A DNA stretch of 64,000 bases. Origin: a bacterium. Lineage in GTDB: Bacteria > Actinomycetota > Acidimicrobiia > Acidimicrobiales > Bin134. The stretch lies in contig JAPPAP010000019.1 of assembly GCA_026705465.1 (NCBI GenBank), forward strand, positions 62,001 through 126,000, given 5' to 3'. The position numbers were made by a program, and so were the translations under genes. The notes beneath the pieces were generated by a model. That model saw nothing but the letters and a program-made list of their open reading frames with translations. It was not told the DNA's origin and searched no databases. Positions 26,244-35,366 of this stretch are shown piece after piece; the first letter of the stretch is position 1; each line of letters opens with the position of its first letter.

Positions 26244-27192
26244 AGAATCGGAGGAACCACTGTTCGCCGAGCAGTTCCAATCCATCGTTTCCAACATCGG
26301 CAAGGCCATTATGGGCAAGCCAGATGTGCTGGATCTGGCCGTTACCTGCCTACTGGCTGAGGGGCACCTGCTCATCGAGGACGCCCCCGGCGTGGGCAAG
26401 ACCAGTCTGGCCAAAGCCTTGGCTATCACGGTCCAAGCCGAATTCGGCCGCATCCAATTCACCCCCGACCTGCTTCCCTCCGACGTGGTGGGAGCCACAA
26501 TCTGGAACCGGGCGGCAAATTCACTGGACTTCCAGCCCGGACCGGTGTTCTCCGGCATCGTGGTCGCCGACGAGATCAACCGAGCCTCCCCCAAGACCCA
26601 GTCAGCTCTGTTGGAATCGATGGCCGAAAGACAGGTCACGGTGGATGGCACCAGCCGCAGCCTCCCCCGGCCGTTCATGGTGATCGCCACCCAGAATCCG
26701 CTTGAGCACGAAGGCACATACCCGCTGCCTGAGAGCCAACTCGACCGGTTCTTGATGCGAATCGAGGTGGGTTATCCCTCAAAGCAGGCTGAGCTTGAGA
26801 TTCTCGACGCCCACGGCACCGACAATCCGCTGGACACCCTTCATCCGGTAGTGGACTCACAGACGGTCAACACGCTGGCCGACCACGCCAGCACCGTTTT
26901 CATGGCTCCGGGGATCAAGCGCTACCTGGTGCAGATTGCCAACGCCACCAGGGACTACCCCAGCCTCATCTTGGGGATGTCCACTCGGGCAACCCTCGCG
27001 CTCCAGCGGGCAAGCCGGGTTCGGGCCGCTTCTCAGGGAAGGGACTACGTCCTCCCCGACGACGTGAAGCAGCTGGCCGTGCCAGTCTTGGCTCATCGGC
27101 TGCTGTTGGACCCACAGGCTCGGGCTCGGGGCACTCCGGCCGCGCGCATCGTCGAAGAAATCATGAGCTCGGTTCCGGCGCCCGTCGAATAG
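26233..27192 (+). CDS. MoxR-family AAA ATPase
   Basis: This 319-residue AAA+ ATPase is thought to act as a chaperone for partner proteins. Walker A is APGVGKT (51-57) and Walker B is VADEI (111-115), followed by NRASPKTQSALLESMAE, the MoxR hallmark. A sensor region ATQNPLEHEGTYPLPESQ and an Arg-finger-like DRFLMRI follow. It is the first gene of the MoxR-DUF58-transglutaminase operon, a conserved arrangement in many bacteria. The 28-nt duplication directly upstream repeats its start. Confidence 0.93.
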   Translation: MAMRESEEPLFAEQFQSIVSNIGKAIMGKPDVLDLAVTCLLAEGHLLIEDAPGVGKTSLAKALAITVQAEFGRIQFTPDLLPSDVVGATIWNRAANSLDFQPGPVFSGIVVADEINRASPKTQSALLESMAERQVTVDGTSRSLPRPFMVIATQNPLEHEGTYPLPESQLDRFLMRIEVGYPSKQAELEILDAHGTDNPLDTLHPVVDSQTVNTLADHASTVFMAPGIKRYLVQIANATRDYPSLILGMSTRATLALQRASRVRAASQGRDYVLPDDVKQLAVPVLAHRLLLDPQARARGTPAARIVEEIMSSVPAPVE

Positions 27193-27204
27193 CAACTGCC
27201 GCCC

Positions 27205-28464
27205 ATGCTCACTCCCTCCGGCTGGCTGTTGCTGATCGGATCGACGCTGCTGGTAGCTGCCGGCTGGGTGTTCGGCTCAAGCGAGTTGCTGGCCACCGGG
27301 ATCGCCGGTGTCGCGGTGGCAGTCCTCGCGGTGGCTTACGTCAAAGTCCGCCCGCCTTTGCGGGCGACTTCCCGATCTCTCAAGCCGCAGCAAATCCATG
27401 TTGGAAGCGAGTGCCACGTGCAATTGGAGATGGCCAACCCCGGCCGCCTCCGCACCCCGGTGCTGAGACTGGCCGATGAGATCTCGTTCTCTACCAAGAA
27501 CTCGATCAGCGATTTCCGATCACCAGATCTACTGGTGGCACCGGTTTCGCCGGGAGACAGGTTGACGGTCAGCTACCGACTGCCAACCGAGGAGAGAGGC
27601 AGAGTCATCGCCGGACCGCTCACCTTGACGGTAACCGATCCGCTGAGCATGGCTGCCCAGCACATCCAGGTGGGGGACCGGGCCGAAGCGCTGGTCTATC
27701 CGGCAGTCTTCCCGATAAAGCCTCCCCCGCGCCTGCCAGGAAACACATTCGATGCCGTTCGGCGCAGCCCCATGGCCCAAAGCGGCGACGAACTGTATGG
27801 CTTGCGGCCGTTCCAGCGGGGCGACGACCCGCGTCACATTCACTGGCGATCTTCTGCCCATCACGACGAGCTGATAGTCCGCCAGTTCGAAGAGTTCTCC
27901 CACACCCATACCACCGTCTTGTTGGACACTCGGAGCGCGCAACTCGACGACAGAGATGGCTTCGAGCGCTTTGAGGCCTTGGTGTCGGGCGCGGCCAGCA
28001 TCTGCCGGGCCAGCCAGCGACGAGGAGACCAGATCCGTCTGACGACAACCGCGGACTACGACAGCGGATTCGGCTGTGATTCAGCCCACCTCCACAAGAT
28101 CTACGAGCACTTGGCCCTCGTCAGCCCGGATAGCGGCAATTTGGTCGGTGCGATTGAGCGGCTCGGGCGAGAGCACGGCGGCGGGCTGGTGGTGGCCGTT
28201 ACCGCCTCGGTGGATGGCACCGAACCCGGATCGCTGATGCCGCTGGGCTCACAGTTCAGCTCCAAGACAGTGGTGCTGTTTGCCGCGGTTGACCAAGCGC
28301 AAGAGGGGCAATTGCCCCCGGTGTTTGTTCCGGGGACGACCCTGCTGTTCGTGGATGAGCCCACGGGATTCGCCGAAGTATGGGCAACCCACACGGCCCC
28401 CGATGAGGAATCCTGGGCCCTGCCCTACCCGGCTGCCTCTACTCCTGCTGATCACCGCCCATGA
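27205..28464 (+). CDS. DUF58 domain-containing membrane protein
   Basis: This 419-residue protein has two N-terminal membrane segments (about residues 5-22 and 28-47) and then a beta-rich and vWA-like part. The DUF58 signature is RPFQRGDDPRHIHWRSSAHHDELIV, split across about residues 198-222. Family members accompany MoxR ATPases and are probably remodelled by them. The gene starts 12 bp after moxR and its stop overlaps the transglutaminase start by 4 bp (ATGA), so the three proteins are likely made together. Confidence 0.9.
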   Translation: MLTPSGWLLLIGSTLLVAAGWVFGSSELLATGIAGVAVAVLAVAYVKVRPPLRATSRSLKPQQIHVGSECHVQLEMANPGRLRTPVLRLADEISFSTKNSISDFRSPDLLVAPVSPGDRLTVSYRLPTEERGRVIAGPLTLTVTDPLSMAAQHIQVGDRAEALVYPAVFPIKPPPRLPGNTFDAVRRSPMAQSGDELYGLRPFQRGDDPRHIHWRSSAHHDELIVRQFEEFSHTHTTVLLDTRSAQLDDRDGFERFEALVSGAASICRASQRRGDQIRLTTTADYDSGFGCDSAHLHKIYEHLALVSPDSGNLVGAIERLGREHGGGLVVAVTASVDGTEPGSLMPLGSQFSSKTVVLFAAVDQAQEGQLPPVFVPGTTLLFVDEPTGFAEVWATHTAPDEESWALPYPAASTPADHRP

Positions 28465-30785
28465 CCGCCTCTCGAATACCTAATTCATGGGAAGCGGCCC
28501 TCGAGACCACCGGGCCAATCCTGACCGCGGCCACCGCCTTCAGCCTCATCCGGGTATTTGACGGAGATGCCTGGGTTCTGCCTGTGTACATTGCCGCGGC
28601 GGTCAGCCATCTACTGGCCATCGCCATCCGCCGCATCGGCTGGGGAATGCTGGTTTCCACACTGATCAGCGGAGTCGGACTAGTCCTGACGATCACATGG
28701 TCCCACTACTGGAGCACTGCATTTTGGGGGTTCCCCGCAGGACGCACACGGACTGAGCTGGCCGACGATCTGGAACAGGCCTGGACGGGATTCGGAGATC
28801 TCAGTCCCCCGGTTGAGCCGCTCGACGGTTTCGTCGTGAGCGCTATGGCCGCGTTGTGGCTGTTGGCCTTCGTCTACGACTGGACTGCGATGCGTACGCG
28901 CTCCCTGTTCGAGCCAATGGCTCTGCCGATCGCGGCCACTGGATTCACGGGACTGGTGGGCGGCAGCCAACACCGGATCCTCACCATCGGTGTGTTCACC
29001 GGAGCCTTGCTGTTGTTCGCCTCGATTCATCGGATAGCAGCCCAAACCGCCGATGCCAGGTGGTTGGGGGGCGAGGGCCGGGCTTCGTTTGGGCGCAGGG
29101 CACTATTGGTCGGAAGCTCGGCGATCGCAGCAGTCGCACTGGTGGGGGCCATTGTCGCCGGCCCAGTTCTGGGGACCCAAGATGACCCGATCGTCGATCT
29201 GACCGAAGCAGTCGAACGAGGACGGAGGAGTTCGGGGAGGGTGGTGATCAGTCCCTTGGTCGACATCAGAGGTCGACTGGTCAACCAAGGCGATGCGGTG
29301 ATGTTCCGGGTGCGGGCTGAGGATCGGTCCTATTGGCGTCTTACCTCGCTAGACCAATTCGATGGTCAGGTGTGGACTTCCCGAGCCGACTATGCCGCCC
29401 AACCCACGCAACTGCCCACGCTCTTCCAGTCGGGTACCAGCGTTCTTGAATCCGTTCAGCACTTCAGCATCGAACAGTTGAGCACGGTGTGGATCCCCGC
29501 AGCCTTCGAACCCCGATCTTTGGTATCGGACACAGTCGACATAGGCAATGGCGAAATCAGCTACGAGCCTTCATCATCCACTCTCATCGTGGGGCCCTCG
29601 CTGGCCAGTTCCAACGGCCTCACCTATACCGTGTCGTCCGCGTTGCCGCGATTCGACCCCGAGGTGCTCAAAACCATCCCCCTTGATGCCGCCCCGGGCG
29701 CTCCGGTGGACGCCTTTTCCGCGCTGCCCTCTGACTTCAGCCCCGAAGTGCGAGAACTGGCCACCCGCATCACCGAGGAGGCCACCTCAGGCTACGAGAA
29801 GGCACTGGCCCTTCAGGAATTCTTCCGCAGCGGGGACTTCATCTACGACGCAAACGTGGCACCCGGCCATTCTGGAGACCGCATCGAGGAGTTCTTGAGC
29901 AGTCGAAGGGGATATTGCGAGCAATTTGCCGGGACGTTTGCCGCCATGGCCCGATCGGTAGGCCTGCCCGCCCGGGTGGCGGTGGGATTCACCGTAGGCG
30001 AGGCCGACCCAAATGATCCCAATCTCTATGTGGTACGCGGAAGGCACGCGCATGCCTGGCCCGAGGTGTACTTGGCCGGTGCGGGCTGGGTGGCATTTGA
30101 ACCCACGCCGGGCCGAGGCGCACCCGGCGCCCAAAATTACACCGGCTTGGCCGAGGCTCAGGCCGTCAGGGGATCTGACCTCGAACCTCCAGACGTCGAA
30201 CCGGCTTCAGACATCGCCGGCTCCCTTGAACCCCCAACGGATTTTGAGAGCCTCTTCCCCCCCGACCTCCCCGAACTTGGCGACGCACAGACAACGGCCG
30301 GAGGAGGCGGCGGGATGACCTGGAAGACCTGGCTCGCAATCGGTGCCTCTCTACTCGTCGCCTTGCTGGTTCTGCTCATCCCTTGGTTCAAGCACATCCA
30401 AAGTCAGCGGCGATTCCTCAAGATCACCGGCAACCGGGGCAAGATCAGACTGCTGTGGGCGGAAACGGTCGAATCGCTGGCCCTGATCAACATGTCCCCC
30501 CGACCAGACGAGACCTATGCCGAATTCGCCCACCGGGCCATTGAGCAAGTCCCACTTCATAGCCCTGACCTGCGACAACTGGGCGAACTTGCCGCGGCTG
30601 CCACGTTCGCCCCTTCAGAGCCCAGCGATCGAAATCAGTGGCTGGCCCGGACATGGTCTCTATCCGTGCGGGCCGAGGTGAACTTCCGGGTGAGCCGTTG
30701 GCAGAAGCTGGCCGCGGCGTTCAACCCGCTGTCCCTCATTAGTTCACGGCGGCGAGAATGGCGCGGCCATGCCGTCAGTCTGTGA
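28461..30785 (+). CDS. Transglutaminase-domain membrane protein (TgpA/DUF3488-like)
   Basis: This 774-residue protein has several N-terminal membrane segments (residues about 15-240), an extracytoplasmic region and a transglutaminase core. The catalytic Cys is in GYCEQFAG (Cys486), and the His is in HAWPEVY (His531). A C-terminal membrane helix around residues 625-645 is followed by a DUF4129-like cytoplasmic tail. It may act in the envelope, as TgpA does, but the substrate is unknown. It is the last gene of the MoxR operon. Confidence 0.9.
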   Translation: MTASRIPNSWEAALETTGPILTAATAFSLIRVFDGDAWVLPVYIAAAVSHLLAIAIRRIGWGMLVSTLISGVGLVLTITWSHYWSTAFWGFPAGRTRTELADDLEQAWTGFGDLSPPVEPLDGFVVSAMAALWLLAFVYDWTAMRTRSLFEPMALPIAATGFTGLVGGSQHRILTIGVFTGALLLFASIHRIAAQTADARWLGGEGRASFGRRALLVGSSAIAAVALVGAIVAGPVLGTQDDPIVDLTEAVERGRRSSGRVVISPLVDIRGRLVNQGDAVMFRVRAEDRSYWRLTSLDQFDGQVWTSRADYAAQPTQLPTLFQSGTSVLESVQHFSIEQLSTVWIPAAFEPRSLVSDTVDIGNGEISYEPSSSTLIVGPSLASSNGLTYTVSSALPRFDPEVLKTIPLDAAPGAPVDAFSALPSDFSPEVRELATRITEEATSGYEKALALQEFFRSGDFIYDANVAPGHSGDRIEEFLSSRRGYCEQFAGTFAAMARSVGLPARVAVGFTVGEADPNDPNLYVVRGRHAHAWPEVYLAGAGWVAFEPTPGRGAPGAQNYTGLAEAQAVRGSDLEPPDVEPASDIAGSLEPPTDFESLFPPDLPELGDAQTTAGGGGGMTWKTWLAIGASLLVALLVLLIPWFKHIQSQRRFLKITGNRGKIRLLWAETVESLALINMSPRPDETYAEFAHRAIEQVPLHSPDLRQLGELAAAATFAPSEPSDRNQWLARTWSLSVRAEVNFRVSRWQKLAAAFNPLSLISSRRREWRGHAVSL

Positions 30786-30803
30786 ATTGGCGAGGGGTTC
30801 GGC

Positions 30804-31199
30804 TTAGTCGCGCTCGGGCTGCTCAGCACCACCACGGCGTAGGCGGTTGAGAATGCGGCGCCCCGGCGTCCGCAAGTAGTTGCTCACGTCGCCTCGGTTG
30901 ATGCTGTCACTTATCTGTTGCAGCCCGAACCGCCCAAGCTGGCGTAGGTTGCTCCACCCCCACAGCGACGCGGCCAGCATGACCAAGAAGCCGAGGAATG
31001 ACAGCCAGAACGAGGTGGAAAGGGTCAGGATCATGAATACCAAACCCGCAATACAGCCCAATACCGCCAGCCGGAGATTGCGGGCCGGATGGGTGAACAC
31101 CGTGGTTCGGCCGACTTCGCGGGCCAGCGCGGGGTCGGTCTCATAGAGCCGTTCCTCTATTTCACTGAGGATGCGTTGCTCGTCCTCGGAAAGTGGCAC
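30804..31199 (-). CDS. DUF3040 domain-containing membrane protein
   Basis: This 131-residue actinobacterial protein has an N-terminal helix PLSEDEQRILSEIEERLY, the DUF3040 hallmark. Two hydrophobic segments follow (about residues 46-66 and 70-86), then a basic C-terminus. Function is unknown. GTG 31199 is the likely start; no clear ribosome site is seen. It lies 68 bp downstream of dinB on the same strand and converges with the transglutaminase gene. Confidence 0.88.
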   Translation of the reverse strand: MPLSEDEQRILSEIEERLYETDPALAREVGRTTVFTHPARNLRLAVLGCIAGLVFMILTLSTSFWLSFLGFLVMLAASLWGWSNLRQLGRFGLQQISDSINRGDVSNYLRTPGRRILNRLRRGGAEQPERD

Positions 31200-31207
31200 T
31201 CATTTAG

Positions 31208-31233
31208 TGTCTCACAGGCCGACTCTTGAGACA
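31208..31233. promoter_or_regulatory. Inverted repeat upstream of the DUF3040 gene
   Basis: The arms TGTCTCA (31208-31214) and TGAGACA (31227-31233) are perfect complements with a 12-nt spacer, 9 bp before the DUF3040 start and 35 bp after the dinB stop. There is no T-run, so an operator or a translation-blocking hairpin is more likely than a terminator. It does not match the usual actinobacterial LexA box. Confidence 0.35.
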
Positions 31234-31267
31234 ATGCCAGTGATCTATGCCAAGGGAGCCATCGGGC

Positions 31268-32515
31268 TCAACCAGGCCGGCTCCAGCCAGTTTGTCGAGG
31301 ACCGGCGTCGGGTGTGCTCGCGGGGTGAATTGCCTCGGTTCCGAAGCGGTCTCTGATGCGGTCTACAGCCCGATCCACGTCTTGCCACGAGGGAGCGTCG
31401 GCATCTTCCAGGGAAAGCTGGCGCTGACCGGGATCCTCTAACTCAGACACCCCGACCCCAATGAGGCGAACGCCTGACGCCACATCCACTTCCTCCAAGA
31501 GCCGCTTGGCTTCCCGGGCCAACACCACCCCAGAGTCAACCGGACTGGCCAGGGTGTGAGATCTGGTTATGGTGCTGAAATCCCCAAAGCGGACTTTGAT
31601 GGTGACCGTCCGCCCCGCCACCCCCGCCGTCCGCAACCGGGAGGCCACCGAATCGCTCAAAGCCACCAGCTCTGTTCCGAGGGCCTCGTGGGTGTGCACA
31701 TCGCGGGGAAACGTCTTCTCATGGCTCATTGATTTGGGGGAGGTCTCAGGAATCACCGGTCGGGGGTCCACCGCATTGGCCAGGTTGTGCAGATGCTGTC
31801 CGTGGGCGTTGCCGACGACTTCCTCGAGCCGTTCGAGGGGATACTGGGCCAACTCCCCGATTGTGGCGATCCCAATTCGGCTGAGTCGGGCCAAAGTGGC
31901 CGGACCCACCCCCCAGATATCAGTGACCGGGCGGGGCGCCAAGAACGCCTGCTCTTGGCCGACTGGGACCTCAAACACGCCGATCCCTTCCGACGGTCCC
32001 GACGGCGTTGGCTCAGGCTTGGCCAACTTGGAGCCCAACTTGGCCAAGAATTTGGCCGAAGCCACCCCAACCGCACAGTTGATGCCCTCTTCCTGCCGAA
32101 CCCGCTTCCGGATCAGCTGACCGATCTCGTCTGGTCGGCGATGGGCGCCGGAAACATCCAGGAAGGCCTCGTCTAACGACAAGGGCTCGACCAGCGGAGT
32201 GAACGACCGGAGGATGACCATGATGCGCTGGCTCACCTCCTGATAGAGCTGGTTGTCGCCGGGCAAGAACACAATGTCGGGACACAATCGGCGGGCCCGC
32301 ACGGCCGGCATGGCTGAATGAACCCCGTAGGCTCGGGCCTCGTAAGAGGCTGACGCCACCACCCCCCGACTGCCCGGACCCCCGACTGCCACCGGCAAGC
32401 CCCGCAACTCGGGATGCCGCAGCAGCTCCACCGACACGAAAAAGGCGTCCATGTCAACGTGCAGGATGGTGCCTGACTGAGTTTGCCTGCTATCGCCGCT
32501 GGAGTTCCCCATCAC
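31268..32515 (-). CDS. dinB: DNA polymerase IV (Y-family)
   Basis: This translesion polymerase is error-prone and non-processive. The 415-residue protein has the metal-binding motif DMDAFFVSVE, the steric region ASYEARAYGVHSAMP and the second acidic motif SLDEAFLDVSG. The thumb carries helix-hairpin-helix-like VTDIWGVGPATLARL. The start is GTG 32515 or ATG 32512. It lies just downstream of the Nudix gene (5 bp gap) and may be co-transcribed with it. No LexA-like box was recognised. Confidence 0.95.
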   Translation of the reverse strand: MMGNSSGDSRQTQSGTILHVDMDAFFVSVELLRHPELRGLPVAVGGPGSRGVVASASYEARAYGVHSAMPAVRARRLCPDIVFLPGDNQLYQEVSQRIMVILRSFTPLVEPLSLDEAFLDVSGAHRRPDEIGQLIRKRVRQEEGINCAVGVASAKFLAKLGSKLAKPEPTPSGPSEGIGVFEVPVGQEQAFLAPRPVTDIWGVGPATLARLSRIGIATIGELAQYPLERLEEVVGNAHGQHLHNLANAVDPRPVIPETSPKSMSHEKTFPRDVHTHEALGTELVALSDSVASRLRTAGVAGRTVTIKVRFGDFSTITRSHTLASPVDSGVVLAREAKRLLEEVDVASGVRLIGVGVSELEDPGQRQLSLEDADAPSWQDVDRAVDRIRDRFGTEAIHPASTPDAGPRQTGWSRPG

Positions 32516-32520
32516 CGTTG

Positions 32521-33030
32521 CTACAGCCGGATTACCGCGAGGCCATCGATCTCAGTGCCGGTCACCTGATAGCGATAGCTCAACATTTGGTCGGGACGCT
32601 GGCGGCACCAATCCAACAGAGGCTCGCGTACCCACCGGGGGCTCTGGACCAAGTGGACCTCGCATTCATCGGGATCGTAGAAGTCAGCGTGCTCCACGAT
32701 GCCGTCGGGATCTTCCAGCACGATCTCGCCATTCCAGTTGACCGCTCGATGGGCCTCCACTCTGAGCCGCCAGCCCAAGTCGGCGAAATCCACGGTTATC
32801 TCATAGAGCGGCCCCTCCCATCGATGAACCTGGATCCCGGTCTCCTCAAGCACCTCCCGGCCCAATGCCTCCAGCAAGGTCTCTCCAGGATCAACCACCC
32901 CTCCAGGCGTGCTCCACTCCACTGAATCGTTCCGGCGTCGGTTCCTCACCAGCAACAACTGCTCTCCCCGCAGGACAATCCCCCCGGCTACCTCCCAATC
33001 CCGAACTCGCCCCGTCGCCACCTCTGACAC
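32521..33030 (-). CDS. Nudix hydrolase
   Basis: This pyrophosphohydrolase of nucleotide-diphosphate-type substrates has the full Nudix box: GVVDPGETLLEALG followed by REVLEETGI, matching G-x5-E-x7-REUxEExGU. The protein is about 169 residues. GTG 33030 is chosen, with GTG 33021 as an alternative, because GGGGGA precedes them and the residues upstream are low-complexity. The substrate is not predictable. It is upstream of dinB in the same direction, so a role in cleaning the nucleotide pool is possible but unproven. Confidence 0.85.
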   Translation of the reverse strand: MSEVATGRVRDWEVAGGIVLRGEQLLLVRNRRRNDSVEWSTPGGVVDPGETLLEALGREVLEETGIQVHRWEGPLYEITVDFADLGWRLRVEAHRAVNWNGEIVLEDPDGIVEHADFYDPDECEVHLVQSPRWVREPLLDWCRQRPDQMLSYRYQVTGTEIDGLAVIRL

Positions 33031-33113
33031 TCCCCCAGTATGGCCCGATCCACCGACACCACTCCCCGGTCCCAACACGAATACTTGATCCGTCGCCCCC
33101 GTAACATGGACGG

Positions 33114-33401
33114 ATGGTCAACCCAGCGTCTCCCGAAGAGCGCTCGGCCCTTCCTCCAAAGGGAGCCCGCTGGCTGGCCTTTGCGTCGATCTTGCTCGGT
33201 GGCCTGTGCGGTGGGCTGATCGGATTCGCCTACATCGACCTCCAGTGCGAGGGCAATTGCGGGCTCTGGACCGGACTCGGCGCCTTGGTCGGCGCGGTGG
33301 CCGGGGCAGTGGGCTTGGCCGTCGTGGCCATTTTGACCTTGCGGGCCATGGAGGAGTGGCGGCGGTTCGGCGGCCGCCGTCAAGACCGCGACCGGTATTA
33401 G
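33114..33401 (+). CDS. Small two-helix membrane protein, unrecognised
   Basis: This 95-residue protein has two hydrophobic segments (about 20-42 and 52-76) separated by a short loop with two Cys (LQCEGNCG). It ends in a basic, Arg-rich tail. The glycine-rich helices (GLGALVGAVAGAVGLAV) suggest helix packing. No family recognised. Its stop overlaps the convergent threonine aldolase stop by a few bases. It is expressed divergently from the Nudix gene. Confidence 0.65.
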   Translation: MVNPASPEERSALPPKGARWLAFASILLGGLCGGLIGFAYIDLQCEGNCGLWTGLGALVGAVAGAVGLAVVAILTLRAMEEWRRFGGRRQDRDRY

Positions 33402-34459
33402 CCCCCTCCCAATGGACCAGGCGCGGAGGACAGGGCAGCGACGGCCCGGTCGATATCAGCGTCATCCACATCCAAATGGGTGACGAAGCGCACGATGCCA
33501 GGGGCCAGCAGCCCGGCTCGTATTCCAGCCTGGCGCAAGTGGTCCAACAGGCCTGGCGCGTCGGGATGGCGAAACGCCACCACGTTGGTGAACGGGCGCC
33601 CACAGGCCGCTTCCGGTTCGCCCAAACGGGCGCTAGGCCACTGCTCAGCAACCACTTCGCCCAGACGATGAGCTCGGGCATGGTCCTCGGCCAGTCGATC
33701 GATATGGTGATCCAGCGCAAACAGCCCACCCGCGGCGATCACCCCGGCTTGCCGCATCGCCCCGCCTAGCCGCCGCCGGTGCAGTCGGGCCTCAGCAATC
33801 AACTCGGCTGGCCCAGCCAGCAGCGAGCCCACCGGTGCCCCCAATCCCTTGGACACACAGGACATGACCGTGGTCGCCGTGCTGGCCAACTCCTCAGCGG
33901 TAGTTCCCAATGCGACCGCGGCGTTGAACAGCCGGGCCCCGTCCAGATGCACCGGTGAACCCAATGCAGCCGCCGCGGCCATGTCTTCGGCGCCGACCGC
34001 CAGACCGCCGGAGGATAGATGGGTGTTCTCCAGGCAGATCAGCGACACCGGAGGCCAAAAGCCGTCGTTGCCGGCGGCCACTGCCTCGGTGGCAGCCTCG
34101 GTGTCAAGGACGCCCCCGGTGTCGTCCACTGCGTAAATCTGGAAGGAGTTGTTGAGCCCGGCAGCACCGCTCTCATAGGACATCAAATGCTGCCGTCGGC
34201 CCACCACGACATTGCTTCCTGGCGTTCCGTGCAGCCGCAGGGCGATCTGGTTGCCCATTGTGCCCGACGGCATGTAGATGGCGGCGGGCTTGCCTACCAG
34301 CTCGGCAAACCGCTCCTCCAAGCGGTTGACAGTGGGATCTTCTCCGTATCGGTCGTCGCCTACCGGCGCGGTGGCCATAGCCGCTCGCATGGGCTCCGTC
34401 GGCTGAGTCAGCGTGTCTGAGCGCAGATCGACCACTCCGCGAGATGTCATCGCCAACAT
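33398..34459 (-). CDS. ltaE: Low-specificity L-threonine aldolase
   Basis: This PLP enzyme cleaves threonine or allo-threonine to glycine and acetaldehyde. The roughly 353-residue protein begins VVDLRSDTLTQPTEPMR, the family signature. It continues with GDDRYGEDPTVNRLEE and has the PLP Lys in SCVSKGLGAPVGS. The start is ATG 34459 (or 34450); the frame upstream of it is antisense to the inositol-phosphatase gene. It diverges from that gene with 15 bp between starts. Confidence 0.92.
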   Translation of the reverse strand: MLAMTSRGVVDLRSDTLTQPTEPMRAAMATAPVGDDRYGEDPTVNRLEERFAELVGKPAAIYMPSGTMGNQIALRLHGTPGSNVVVGRRQHLMSYESGAAGLNNSFQIYAVDDTGGVLDTEAATEAVAAGNDGFWPPVSLICLENTHLSSGGLAVGAEDMAAAAALGSPVHLDGARLFNAAVALGTTAEELASTATTVMSCVSKGLGAPVGSLLAGPAELIAEARLHRRRLGGAMRQAGVIAAGGLFALDHHIDRLAEDHARAHRLGEVVAEQWPSARLGEPEAACGRPFTNVVAFRHPDAPGLLDHLRQAGIRAGLLAPGIVRFVTHLDVDDADIDRAVAALSSAPGPLGGG

Positions 34460-34474
34460 CGTAAGGTCTCTGCT

Positions 34475-35299
34475 GTGCCGGAGACTGAACCATCCTCCTA
34501 CCCGGAGAATCCAACATGGGACCATTTGGAGAAGCTGGCTGCTGAAGCGGCTCAGTTGGCCGCGTCGCTGCTGCGAGCCCAGACCGGCTCCCAACTCCAG
34601 ATCTCGGCCAAGTCCTCGCGTACCGACTTGGTCACCGATATGGACGTGGCCTGCGAGGCCGCCATCGTGGAGTTCCTGACCTCTCATCGTCCCGATGACG
34701 CCGTTCTGGGCGAAGAAGGCGCGGGCCGTGATGGCACCACCGGCGTGCGCTGGATCATCGACCCTATCGATGGCACGGTGAACTTCGTCTACGGGCATGT
34801 CGGCTTCGGGGTGTCGGTGGCGGCCGAGGCCGCGGGCCAGGTTGTCGCCGGCGCGGTGGTCGATCCCATTCTCCACGAGACGTTTACCGCCCACGCAGGC
34901 GGTGGGGCCCGGCTCAACGGTGATCCCATCGCTGTCCGGCCCGATGGCGACCCTTCCATGGCCTTGGTGGCCACCGGATTCTCCTACGACCACAGCCGGC
35001 GTCGGCGCCAGACCGAGGTGCTCGGCGAATTGCTTCCCCACATCGGCGACATTCGGCGGGTGGGAGGGGCCGCTATCGACCTCTGTACGGTGGCCTGCGG
35101 GCGAGTAGACGCCTTCTTCGAGGTGGGACTCAATCCCTGGGATTACGCCGCCGGAGCCCTCATCGCCGAAGAGGCCGGTGCAATCGTCCAAGACCTGAAC
35201 GGCGGACCCCCTAGCCGTCAATTCGTGTTTGCCGCCTCCCCGTCGGTCGCCGACGCGCTCTTGACGCTGCTTCAAAACGCCGAGGCCGACCAGATTTAG
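34475..35299 (+). CDS. Inositol monophosphatase family protein (SuhB-like)
   Basis: This 274-residue Mg-dependent phosphatase has the metal motifs GEEGAG, WIIDPIDGTVNF (DPIDGT) and NPWDYAAGALIAEEAGA (WDxxAG), in normal order. The substrate may be inositol phosphate, histidinol phosphate or a related sugar phosphate; sequence alone does not decide. GTG 34475 is the start. It stands alone between divergent ltaE and the two-component operon. Confidence 0.92.
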   Translation: MPETEPSSYPENPTWDHLEKLAAEAAQLAASLLRAQTGSQLQISAKSSRTDLVTDMDVACEAAIVEFLTSHRPDDAVLGEEGAGRDGTTGVRWIIDPIDGTVNFVYGHVGFGVSVAAEAAGQVVAGAVVDPILHETFTAHAGGGARLNGDPIAVRPDGDPSMALVATGFSYDHSRRRRQTEVLGELLPHIGDIRRVGGAAIDLCTVACGRVDAFFEVGLNPWDYAAGALIAEEAGAIVQDLNGGPPSRQFVFAASPSVADALLTLLQNAEADQI

Positions 35300-35366
35300 C
35301 GGTCCTCGCTAGCCAAAATGGGGCGACTGCTACCCATAGCGGCCCAAAATCGGGCACCATTTCAGG

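Noticed and set aside
34460-35275. N-terminal extension of threonine aldolase
   Set aside because: It is antisense to the inositol-phosphatase gene; the aldolase family sequence starts at 34459 or 34450.
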